Source: an uncultured Acidobacteriota bacterium (GTDB lineage Bacteria; Acidobacteriota; Terriglobia; Bryobacterales; Bryobacteraceae). Taken from it: DNA of 7,221 bases. The position numbers and the translations under genes are program-made. Of this stretch, positions 1-6,349 are shown one piece after another (positions within the stretch are counted from its first letter, which is position 1; every line of letters begins with the position of its first letter). The DNA lies in NCBI GenBank assembly GCA_937952345.1, contig CALFYN010000195.1, positions 1 to 7,221 on the forward strand. The letters run 5' to 3'. The notes under the pieces were generated by a model. It made no database searches and was not told where the DNA came from. It was given only the letters and a program-made list of their open reading frames with translations.

Positions 1-1
1 C

Positions 2-130
2 GATCGCGCCGCACCCATCGTCCGCGATGTTGTAAAGTCATACTTCGACAAGAAACGCCGCCTCGAGGCGAACAGGAAAGTCCTCGCCATGCAGAAGCTG
101 ATCCAACTCCCCACCCGGGAGGTCCAATAA
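2..130 (+). CDS. mrdA: C-terminal end of penicillin-binding protein 2 (partial, 5' end outside window)
   Basis: An open frame enters from the left edge and ends at TAA 128-130, giving 42 codons with the sequence APIVRDVVKSYFDKK near its start. This resembles the end of the transpeptidase domain of elongation-specific PBP2, where a helix of the type 'AAPIAR-V...YF' closes the domain before a short charged tail. No catalytic motif (SxxK, SxN, KTG) lies inside the window, so the call rests on this short match and on the gene directly downstream being rodA, its usual operon partner. PBP2 is an inner-membrane-anchored transpeptidase that crosslinks lateral-wall peptidoglycan made by RodA. The rodA ribosome-binding site lies within its last codons, so the two are probably translationally coupled. 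Confidence 0.7.
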   Translation, partial: DRAAPIVRDVVKSYFDKKRRLEANRKVLAMQKLIQLPTREVQ

Positions 131-137
131 ACCAGTG
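117..137 (+). promoter_or_regulatory. Shine-Dalgarno and GTG start of rodA
   Basis: GGGAGG (117-122) inside the last codons of mrdA is followed after 12 nt by GTG at 135. There is no in-frame ATG nearby, and the protein read from this GTG begins with the expected short cytoplasmic stretch before the first membrane helix. The spacing is a little long. Ribosomes terminating at 128-130 would be next to the start, so coupling may help. Confidence 0.6.
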
Positions 138-1229
138 GCCGGTTATCGCAGCCTGCGGGACTTCGATTGGACGCTGTGGAGCGTGGCTCTTGTCATCTGT
201 TCGCTCGGGGTTCTCGAAATCTACAGCGCTACCCGCGATAGCATCTGGCGCAATGTCTGGAGCAAGCAGATCCTCTGTATAGCCCTCGGCATAGTACTGG
301 CCTGGGTCGTCAGCCAGATCGACTACCATACGCTGCTTGGGCATGTTCCCTGGATGTACGCGGTCACCGTCGGTTTGCTCGCCGTTACCTTCCTGCTCGG
401 CGTAACGATCTTCGGTTCGCGCCGATGGATACCTCTCGCTTTCGGCTTCCGATTGCAGGTATCGGAATTCGCTAAACTGGTCATAGTATTATTGGTCGCC
501 CGGTATCTTTCCGCGATCCGCAATGACCGCATGGAGTTGAAAGACCTTCTCAAGCTGTGCGGTTTGGTGGCTCTGCCCATGGTGATGGTTATGAAACAGC
601 CGGACTTGGGTACGTCACTGACCTACTTGCCGATTCTGGCGGTAGGCATCTTTCTGGTGGGTTTGCGCTGGAAGTATTGGGCGGCGATCCTGGCGATTGG
701 ATTGATGCTCGTTCCCGTTGGTTGGTACTTCTACCTGAAGGATTATCAAAAGGAACGGCTGGCCACCTTCGTCGATCCCGAACGGGATCCCAAGGGTAGC
801 GGCTATCAGGTGATACAATCCAAGATCGCTGTTGGTTCCGGAGGACTCTGGGGCCGCGGCGTCACCAAGGGGTCGCAAACGCAGTTGCGGTTTCTACCGG
901 TTCCGCACACTGATTTCATCATGGCTGCGTTTGCTGAGGAACACGGCTTCGTCGGGATTGTTGTAGTCTTAGGTTTGTACTTGTTGTTGCTCATGCAGAT
1001 TGTCCAGAACGCGCAGCAGGCCTCCGACAAGGCAGGCATCTACATCTGCATGGGCATCGGCACAATGTTATTGTTTCACCTGTTGGTGAACGTCGGCATG
1101 GTGATTGGACGCATGCCGGTTACAGGTATTCCGCTGCCGTTGATGAGTTACGGCGGCTCCAGCATTCTGACCACGTTCATGATGCTGGGTTTGGTGAACA
1201 ACGTCCGTCTAAGGCGTTTCGTGAATTAG
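135..1229 (+). CDS. rodA: RodA, SEDS-family peptidoglycan glycosyltransferase for cell elongation
   Basis: The 364-residue product is an integral membrane protein with about ten hydrophobic helices, the usual size for RodA. Family motifs visible in order are GSRRWI at 94-99, the QVSEFAKL variant of QPSEFAKL at 108-115, QPDLGTS at 155-161, a periplasmic loop containing FVDPERDPKGSGYQ (about 212-225), LPVPHTDFI at 254-262, EEHG at 268-271, and the closing GIPLPLMSYGGSS at 331-343. Asp260 of the HTD motif aligns with the catalytic Asp known from RodA of Thermus and E. coli. By family knowledge the enzyme polymerises lipid II into glycan strands in the inner membrane, working with PBP2 and MreBCD in the elongasome. 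The gene begins 4 nt after mrdA. FtsW is the alternative SEDS member, but the mrdA context and the short N-terminus favour RodA. Confidence 0.95.
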   Translation: MAGYRSLRDFDWTLWSVALVICSLGVLEIYSATRDSIWRNVWSKQILCIALGIVLAWVVSQIDYHTLLGHVPWMYAVTVGLLAVTFLLGVTIFGSRRWIPLAFGFRLQVSEFAKLVIVLLVARYLSAIRNDRMELKDLLKLCGLVALPMVMVMKQPDLGTSLTYLPILAVGIFLVGLRWKYWAAILAIGLMLVPVGWYFYLKDYQKERLATFVDPERDPKGSGYQVIQSKIAVGSGGLWGRGVTKGSQTQLRFLPVPHTDFIMAAFAEEHGFVGIVVVLGLYLLLLMQIVQNAQQASDKAGIYICMGIGTMLLFHLLVNVGMVIGRMPVTGIPLPLMSYGGSSILTTFMMLGLVNNVRLRRFVN

Positions 1230-1442
1230 AAGGCGGGACGGGGTTCGCTAGTGGTTGGGAATCGGGTTAGGTTGGTTTTTACCCGGCTGGCGTAAGAGCG
1301 CGCGTACCGTAGCGGCCGCTCCGCTTCAGTTGGATGAAAAAGATTTATTTGGCCGCACCAGACACGCGGCTTCGAATGCCCGCTCCCGCACCAGTGAAGC
1401 CTCCCTGTTGGGTTCGTCCCCGCCGTTTGGGAGGACAGTCGA
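1230..1442 (+). promoter_or_regulatory. rodA-rng spacer: candidate structured 5' leader of rng
   Basis: These 213 nt interrupt an otherwise tightly packed gene run. I see no convincing sigma-70 promoter and no GC hairpin followed by a T-run, so read-through from rodA is plausible. Three features stand out. A perfect 10-bp palindrome AGCGGCCGCT lies at 1311-1320. An A/T-rich run at 1334-1350 contains AGATTTATTT. CCTCCC at 1400-1405 is exactly complementary to the rng Shine-Dalgarno GGGAGG at 1429-1434, and a GGG/CCC pairing (1410-1412 with 1418-1420) can form within the loop. A second CTCCC at 1383-1387 could also pair with the same site. A regulatory leader is an inference from these pairings. 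Confidence 0.4.
1400..1434 (+). promoter_or_regulatory. Stem that would mask the rng ribosome-binding site
   Basis: CCTCCC (1400-1405) and GGGAGG (1429-1434) form a perfect 6-bp GC-rich stem enclosing 23 nt. The 3' strand is the rng Shine-Dalgarno, 8 nt before the ATG at 1443. If the stem forms in the mRNA, ribosome entry would be reduced. C-rich blocks are common by chance at this base composition, so confidence is limited. Confidence 0.4.
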
Positions 1443-4232
1443 ATGACCAAAGAACTGGTGATTGCTCACAATCGCCACGAGACAAAAGTAGCCGTGCTGG
1501 AAGATGACCAGCTCGTCGAAATCTATTTCCAGCGTGCCCAGGAATATTCCCTTGCCGGCAGTGTCCACAAGGGTAAAGTGACGCGCGTGCTGCCAGGCAT
1601 GCAATCCGCCTTCGTTGATCTCGGCCTGGAGCGCGATACGTTCCTCTACGTCTCCGATTTCTTCGAAGAGAGCGACGAATACGAGAAGCTGTCCGCCGCC
1701 GATGAGCGCCCGTCGCGCCGCGATCGGGACCGCGACCGCGATCGCGGGCCACGCGAACCACGCGAACCGCGTGAACTCCGCGAGGCGCGGGAAGCCAAAC
1801 CCGTTGAAGCCGCCGCCGAGCCCGCCGCCCTCGAAGCACCTGCCGAACTCGCCGAGGAATCCGCCGAAGCCGCATCCACTGCCGTCGTTCGCTCCGAAGG
1901 CCGCCCCGAGCGCCAGGAACGCGGCGATCGCGGAGACCGTGGCGACCGCGGACGGGGCCGCCGTGGACGCCGCCGCCGTGGACGTGGTGGCCGTGACGAG
2001 CGTCCGCCCCGCGAAGGCCGCGACCGCATCCCCGAAAGCAAATACGCCGAGCCGTCCGCCGTCGAAGAGGAAACCATCGAAGAATCCGCCGAGCCTCTTG
2101 AGGATTTCGCCGTTCTTCCCGGCGAGTCCTTGGCAAAGTACTCGCGGTCCGATGACGACGAGAACGAAACCTCGGACGAAGACGCCTCCGATGTTTCCGC
2201 CTCCGTCGACGAAGAGCCCGAGACGGCAGCATTCGAGCCTGCGCCCGCAGCCGAAGAGTCAGAAGACCTGGTAGAGGAGGAAGAAGAGGAAGAGCAGCCC
2301 GCGGAAGTCAGCGCCTCCGAGAATCTTGGTGTCGATGAAGTAGCCACTGTCGGCGCCGTCGAAGAGGAAGCCACCGGACTCACCGAAGAGCAACTCGACG
2401 AAATCCAGCAGCAGGCCGAAGCCTTTGCCTCCGGCGACATCGCCGAAGAGACCGAGGAAGAAGCCGCACCAACTGGCGCGGAAGACTCCGCCGAAGAACC
2501 CGGAGAAGATGCCGAGGAAACCGGAGAAGACGTTCCAGCCACCACCGCTGACACCGATGCCGAGCCCGCCGCTGAGGCCGCTGAAGATTCTCTCGAAGCC
2601 GAGTCCGACGACGAGGAATCCGGGGAAGTGGAGTTGGCCGAAGAAACCGCTGTCGCCTCTTCCGAACCCGGCGTAGACGGGGAAACTGTCGATACCGAGA
2701 ACGAACCCGCCCTTGCCTCCATGGGTAGCGTCGGCTCCTCGCACCGCGAGCAGACCCAGCGCTTCCTTCGTGGACGCCGCATGCGCCGCCGCCGCGGCGA
2801 TAAGCAGGATTCCGGTGTGCGCACTGTTAATCGCGAAGAACGCGAACGCGCCCCGCAAACCGCCGCCGCCCCCGATCGCCCCAGCCGCCCTGAACGCGCG
2901 GAGCGCTCCGAGCGGCCCGAACGCGCCGAACGCGCCGAACGCGCCGAACGCCCGGAACGGTCCGAACGGCCGGAACGCGGCGGCCCCGATCGCGCCGGCT
3001 CTGACCGTGTCCCCCGCGAAAAGACCCCGCAAGCCTCCATCACTGACCTGCTCAGCGAAGGCCAGGAAATCGTAGTCCAGATCGCCAAGGAGCCGATGGG
3101 CCAGAAGGGTGCGCGCATCACTTCGCACATCGCCCTGCCCGGACGCTTCTGCGTCTACATGCCCACCATCGAACACATGGGCGTGTCGCGCAAAATCGCC
3201 TCCGATGACGAGCGCATGCGCCTTCGCCGCATCCTTCAGACCCACCGCCAGGGACTCCCCGGCGGCTTCATCATCCGCACAGCCGGGGAAGGGAAGTCCG
3301 AAGAAGCCATCGCCCAGGACATCCAGTACCTCTTCCAGTTGTGGCAGGAGATCAAGCAGAAAGCGGAAAAACAAAAAGCGCCCGCATTGTTGTATCACGA
3401 CGTTGAAATCGTGCAGCGCCTGCTCCGCGATCAGCTCACGGACAACTTCAAAGCCATCTGGGTGGACAACGAAGATCTCTACGAGAGCGTGCTGCGTTTC
3501 GTGCAGCGCATGGCCCCGCACCTGGTCAGCCGCGTGAAACTCTACACGCGCTCCATTCCGATCTTCGACGCCTTCAGCATCTCCAATGAGCTCGAGAAGG
3601 CCCTGCGCCCGAAAGTCTGGCTGAAGTCCGGCGGCTACATCGTGATCAACCAGACCGAAGCCCTGGTGGCCATCGACGTCAACACCGGCAAGTTCGTCGG
3701 CAAGTCGAACCGCCTCGAAGACACCATCGTCAAAACCAACACCGACGCCGTGAAGGAGATCGTTCGCCAGATCCGTCTCCGCGATCTCGGCGGCATCATC
3801 GTCGTCGACTTCATCGACATGGACGAGCGCAAGAATCGCCAGAAGGTGATGCAGGCCCTCGAAGAAGCCATGCGCACGGACCGCGCCCCGAACAAGATTC
3901 TCCAGTTCAACGATTTCGGTCTCGTGGCCATCACCCGCAAGCGCGTCAAGCAATCGCTCGAACGGACGCTCTGCGCTCCGTGCCCCACCTGCGAAGGTTC
4001 CGGTTACACCAAGAGCGTGCAGACGGTCATCAGCGAAATCCTCATCGAAGCGGGCAAACTCGCGCCACACATCGAAGGCAAGGAACTGATGCTCCGCGTG
4101 CATCCCACCGTTGCCATCACCCTCAAGTCGAAGGACAACGACTACCTGGAGGAATTGGAAGAAATCTTCGGCCGGCCCGTGCTGGTCACCGGAGACGATT
4201 CCATCCATCCCGAAAAATTCGATCTGGCCTGA
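1443..4232 (+). CDS. rng: Ribonuclease E/G with a ~450-residue charged insert inside the S1 domain
   Basis: The 929-residue product is an endoribonuclease for RNA decay and rRNA processing. ATG 1443 follows GGGAGGA (1429-1435) at ideal spacing. The S1 RNA-binding domain starts normally (HKGKVTRVLPGMQSAFVDLGLERDTFLYVSDF, with key residues in 42-73), breaks at about residue 82, and resumes at ITDLLSEGQEIVVQIAKEP from residue 533. The 5'-phosphate sensor R612-T613 (IIRTAGEG), the metal-binding aspartates D745 (AIDVN) and D789 (VVDFIDM), and the zinc-link C847-P-T-C850 are all present. The protein ends right after the core (EKFDLA), as RNase G does; removing the insert leaves about 480 residues, the length of E. 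coli RNase G. The insert contains DR and REP repeats (94-117), RGD/RGR (160-185), a long Glu/Ala/Ser-rich acidic tract (about 200-425), RGRRMRRRR (443-451) and ER[A/S/P] triplets (484-513). It looks disordered. It may act as a degradosome or RNA scaffold, which is an inference. Confidence 0.93.
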   Translation: MTKELVIAHNRHETKVAVLEDDQLVEIYFQRAQEYSLAGSVHKGKVTRVLPGMQSAFVDLGLERDTFLYVSDFFEESDEYEKLSAADERPSRRDRDRDRDRGPREPREPRELREAREAKPVEAAAEPAALEAPAELAEESAEAASTAVVRSEGRPERQERGDRGDRGDRGRGRRGRRRRGRGGRDERPPREGRDRIPESKYAEPSAVEEETIEESAEPLEDFAVLPGESLAKYSRSDDDENETSDEDASDVSASVDEEPETAAFEPAPAAEESEDLVEEEEEEEQPAEVSASENLGVDEVATVGAVEEEATGLTEEQLDEIQQQAEAFASGDIAEETEEEAAPTGAEDSAEEPGEDAEETGEDVPATTADTDAEPAAEAAEDSLEAESDDEESGEVELAEETAVASSEPGVDGETVDTENEPALASMGSVGSSHREQTQRFLRGRRMRRRRGDKQDSGVRTVNREERERAPQTAAAPDRPSRPERAERSERPERAERAERAERPERSERPERGGPDRAGSDRVPREKTPQASITDLLSEGQEIVVQIAKEPMGQKGARITSHIALPGRFCVYMPTIEHMGVSRKIASDDERMRLRRILQTHRQGLPGGFIIRTAGEGKSEEAIAQDIQYLFQLWQEIKQKAEKQKAPALLYHDVEIVQRLLRDQLTDNFKAIWVDNEDLYESVLRFVQRMAPHLVSRVKLYTRSIPIFDAFSISNELEKALRPKVWLKSGGYIVINQTEALVAIDVNTGKFVGKSNRLEDTIVKTNTDAVKEIVRQIRLRDLGGIIVVDFIDMDERKNRQKVMQALEEAMRTDRAPNKILQFNDFGLVAITRKRVKQSLERTLCAPCPTCEGSGYTKSVQTVISEILIEAGKLAPHIEGKELMLRVHPTVAITLKSKDNDYLEELEEIFGRPVLVTGDDSIHPEKFDLA
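1920..1955 (+). repeat. RGD/RGR-type tandem repeat in rng
   Basis: From residue 160 the product reads RGD three times and then RGR, leading into an Arg/Gly run that ends near residue 187 (RGRRGRRRRGRGGRDE). The DNA is a degenerate 9-bp repeat (CGCGGCGAT, CGCGGAGAC, CGTGGCGAC). Arg/Gly boxes of this kind commonly bind RNA, so this segment could extend the RNA-binding surface of the S1 domain it interrupts. Confidence 0.7.
2892..2981 (+). repeat. Tandem 9-bp repeat encoding ten ER[A/S/P/G] triplets in rng
   Basis: Ten consecutive codon triplets read Glu-Arg-X, with X being Ala, Ser, Pro or, in the last, Gly (residues 484-513). At DNA level the unit is GAACGCGCC with point variants, and the middle copies (about 2919-2945) are identical. 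The array forms the end of the S1 insert, just before the S1 domain resumes. Identical adjacent units allow slippage by whole codon triplets without a frameshift. Confidence 0.85.
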
Positions 4233-4236
4233 CGCC

Positions 4237-6123
4237 ATGACTCGCCGCGAAGCCACTGTGGCGTTGCTGGCGCTGGCCGGCTGCGAAAGTAAACCGAAGA
4301 TGCAGGAACGCCGCGATCTACACTCCTTCGCCCGCCCACACGAAGTGCGGACGAAGCACCTCGACCTTGATCTCGAGGTTTCTTTCGATAACAAAACCTT
4401 GCGCGGATCGGTGACGCACACGCTCGTGCGCACCGATCCTTCCGCCCCGCTCGTGCTCGACACGCGCGACTTGCAGATCGAAAAGGTGGAGACGGCCCTC
4501 AAGCCCGAAGGCCCTTTCACCGCCGCCCAATTCACGCTCGCCCCCGCCGAGCCCATCTTCGGCGCATCGCTCACCGTGCCGCTTCCCCCCGATGCCACCG
4601 CCGTGCGCGTGCACTACGTCACCAGCCCCGCGGCTACCGGACTCCAATGGCTGGAGCCTTCGCAAACCGCCGGCAAGAAGCGCCCGTTCCTCTATTCGCA
4701 ATCCCAGGCCATCCACGCCCGCAGTTGGATCCCCGTACAGGACACGCCCGGCGTGCGCGCCACCTACCGCGGCCGCATCCGCACTCCCAAAGATCTCATC
4801 GCCCTGATGAGCGCGCGCAGCGATTTTCGCCTCGCCGATCCCAAGGAGCCGCCCTCCGGCAACTACACGTTCCGCATGCCGCTGGCGATTCCCGCGTATT
4901 TGATCGCGCTCGCCGTCGGCGACCTCGAATTCCGCTACCTCAGCACCCGCACCGGCGTGTGGGCCGAGCCCTCCGTCGTCGATGCCGCCGCCCGCGAATT
5001 CGTCGACACCGAGCGTATGATGCAGGCCGCCGAGAAGTTATTCGGACCCTACGTCTGGCAGCGTTACGACGTGCTGGTGCTGCCTCCCAGTTTCCCCTTC
5101 GGCGGCATGGAAAATCCGCTGATGACCTTCGCCACGCCCACCATCCTCGCCGGCGACAAGAGCCTGGTGAGCCTGGTGGCGCACGAACTGGCGCACTCCT
5201 GGTCCGGCAATCTGGTGACTAACGCCACCTGGAGCGATTTCTGGTTGAACGAAGGCTTCACCACGTATTGTGAGCGGCGCATTCAGGAAGAGGTCTACGG
5301 CGTTGAGCGCGCCAAAATGGAAGCCACGCTCGGCTACCAGTCCCTGCTCGACGAGCTGAAGGCGCACACCCCACAGGACCAGATTCTGCACATCGATCTC
5401 AAGGGCCGCGACCCCGACGATGGAGCCACTGAAATCCCCTACGAAAAAGGGGCGTTGCTGCTCACGCACATTGAGCAGGTGTTTGGTCGTGAAACCTTCG
5501 ACAACTGGCTGCGCGCCTATTTCGCCAACTTCCAGTTCCAGAGCATCACCACCGCCGAGTTCCGTTCCTATCTGCGCAATGATCTGCTGGCCTACGATGC
5601 GGCTCGCGCTGCGAAGATCCCGCTCGATGATTGGCTCACCAAGCCCGGTCTGCCCGAGAGCGCTCCCAAGCCCACTTCCGATGCGTTTGTCGCAGTGGAT
5701 GAACTGGTGAAGCTCTGGCAGGCGAGGGACGCCTCGGATACGAAGCCTCGCACGGCGAACTGGAACACGCAGCAGTGGCTGCATTTCCTCCGCGCCCTCA
5801 CGGACAATTCCGATGCCGCCAAGATGGCGCAACTCGACCGCGCCTTCGCATTCACGAAATCCGGCAATTCCGAGATCCTCTTCCAGTGGCTGCGCATGGC
5901 CATCCGCCACAACTACGCCCCGGCGCAGCCGCGCGTGGAAGAATTCCTGATCAACGTAGGCCGCCGCAAGTTCGTGCGCCCGCTCTTTGAGGAGTTGCTG
6001 AAGACCGAAGAAGGCCGCAAGCGCGCCGAATCGATCTACGCCAAAGCGAAGCCCGGCTACCACCCCATCACGGCGTCCACCATCGACGAAATGATGGCGA
6101 AAAATCCGCCCAAACCCCAGTAA
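4237..6123 (+). CDS. M1-family zinc aminopeptidase, leukotriene A4 hydrolase-like, predicted lipoprotein
   Basis: ATG 4237 gives 628 residues, near the family length of about 610. The frame is open further upstream inside rng, but only this start yields a lipoprotein signal: MTRRE, a short hydrophobic core, and lipobox LALAGC with Cys16. Three domains follow: an N-terminal beta-saddle (about 30-225) including Q155-S-Q157-AIH; a thermolysin-like catalytic domain with GGMEN (289-293) and H316-ELA-H320 plus E339 (zinc ligands H316, H320, E339; catalytic E317); and a C-terminal helical domain with GRRKFVRPLF, where R576 and K578 match the substrate-carboxylate residues R563 and K565 of human LTA4H. 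Y402 in PYEKG matches transition-state Tyr383. It probably trims N-terminal residues from peptides at the cell envelope. It starts 4 nt after rng with no clear Shine-Dalgarno, so coupled translation is likely. The human Tyr378 position is Ala397 here, arguing for peptidase rather than epoxide hydrolase activity. Confidence 0.92.
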   Translation: MTRREATVALLALAGCESKPKMQERRDLHSFARPHEVRTKHLDLDLEVSFDNKTLRGSVTHTLVRTDPSAPLVLDTRDLQIEKVETALKPEGPFTAAQFTLAPAEPIFGASLTVPLPPDATAVRVHYVTSPAATGLQWLEPSQTAGKKRPFLYSQSQAIHARSWIPVQDTPGVRATYRGRIRTPKDLIALMSARSDFRLADPKEPPSGNYTFRMPLAIPAYLIALAVGDLEFRYLSTRTGVWAEPSVVDAAAREFVDTERMMQAAEKLFGPYVWQRYDVLVLPPSFPFGGMENPLMTFATPTILAGDKSLVSLVAHELAHSWSGNLVTNATWSDFWLNEGFTTYCERRIQEEVYGVERAKMEATLGYQSLLDELKAHTPQDQILHIDLKGRDPDDGATEIPYEKGALLLTHIEQVFGRETFDNWLRAYFANFQFQSITTAEFRSYLRNDLLAYDAARAAKIPLDDWLTKPGLPESAPKPTSDAFVAVDELVKLWQARDASDTKPRTANWNTQQWLHFLRALTDNSDAAKMAQLDRAFAFTKSGNSEILFQWLRMAIRHNYAPAQPRVEEFLINVGRRKFVRPLFEELLKTEEGRKRAESIYAKAKPGYHPITASTIDEMMAKNPPKPQ

Positions 6124-6136
6124 ACACACCCCTCCG

Positions 6137-6148
6137 CTGTGGTAGATT
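6137..6148 (+). promoter_or_regulatory. Possible promoter -10 region for tRNA-Ser
   Basis: The sequence CTGTGGTAGATT has a TG-containing element upstream of TAGATT (6143-6148), a fair -10 hexamer, which would start transcription about 40 nt before the tRNA. No matching -35 hexamer is visible. TAATAC at 6181-6186 is an alternative -10 that would start only a few nt before the tRNA, also without a -35. Confidence 0.25.
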
Positions 6149-6195
6149 AGGAGAAGCCCTCAGCGCTTCCCAAAGTAGCGTAATACTCTCAATGC

Positions 6196-6285
6196 GGAGA
6201 GATGGCCGAGTGGTTGAAGGCGCACGCTTGGAAAGCGTGTATACGGGAAACTGTATCGAGGGTTCGAATCCCTCTCTCTCCGCCA
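6196..6285 (+). tRNA. tRNA-Ser, anticodon GGA
   Basis: A complete class II tRNA of 90 nt including an encoded CCA end (6283-6285). The acceptor stem pairs GGAGAGA (6196-6202) with TCTCTCC (6275-6281), followed by discriminator G6282. The anticodon stem CACGC/GCGTG (6223-6227 with 6235-6239) presents loop TTGGAAA, so the anticodon is GGA at 6230-6232, decoding UCC and UCU. The long variable arm typical of serine tRNAs has stem ATAC/GTAT (6241-6244 with 6253-6256). The T arm is GAGGG, loop TTCGAAT, CCCTC (6258-6274). Nothing suggests a pseudogene. Confidence 0.97.
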
Positions 6286-6349
6286 CCTTCGGCTACGGCA
6301 GCCTCAAACCAACACCTTATCTCGCGAAGCCATCTCGTTGCCGCCTAGT

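Noticed and set aside
1311..1320. Perfect palindrome AGCGGCCGCT as a protein operator
   Set aside because: A single 10-bp GC palindrome is expected occasionally in GC-rich DNA, and no second copy or promoter supports it.
1255..1446. 63-codon + frame in the rng leader ending in an ATGA overlap with the rng start
   Set aside because: The overlap looks like coupling, but the start is TTG with no Shine-Dalgarno, the product matches no family, and the same bases are better explained as an RNA leader.
4111..4236. Extended start of the M1 peptidase inside rng
   Set aside because: The extra 42 residues are a Pro/Ser/Arg-rich read of rng in another frame. Starting at 4237 restores a lipobox signal and normal operon spacing.
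2259..4598. Very long open frame (779 codons) on the - strand opposite rng and the peptidase start
   Set aside because: It is antisense to well-supported catalytic motifs. Its product is a low-complexity Gly/Phe/Ala mirror of GC-biased codons, and similar shadow frames (1646-3130 and 1345-2232 on the same strand) arise from the repetitive insert.
6150..6171. Hairpin GAAGC/GCTTC after the peptidase gene as a terminator
   Set aside because: The stem is only 5 bp (7 with a bulge) and is followed by CAAAG, not a T-run.
6186..6201. CTCTC upstream of the tRNA pairing with GAGAG of its acceptor stem
   Set aside because: Only 5 bp and weaker than the native 7-bp acceptor stem. The transcript may also start downstream of it.
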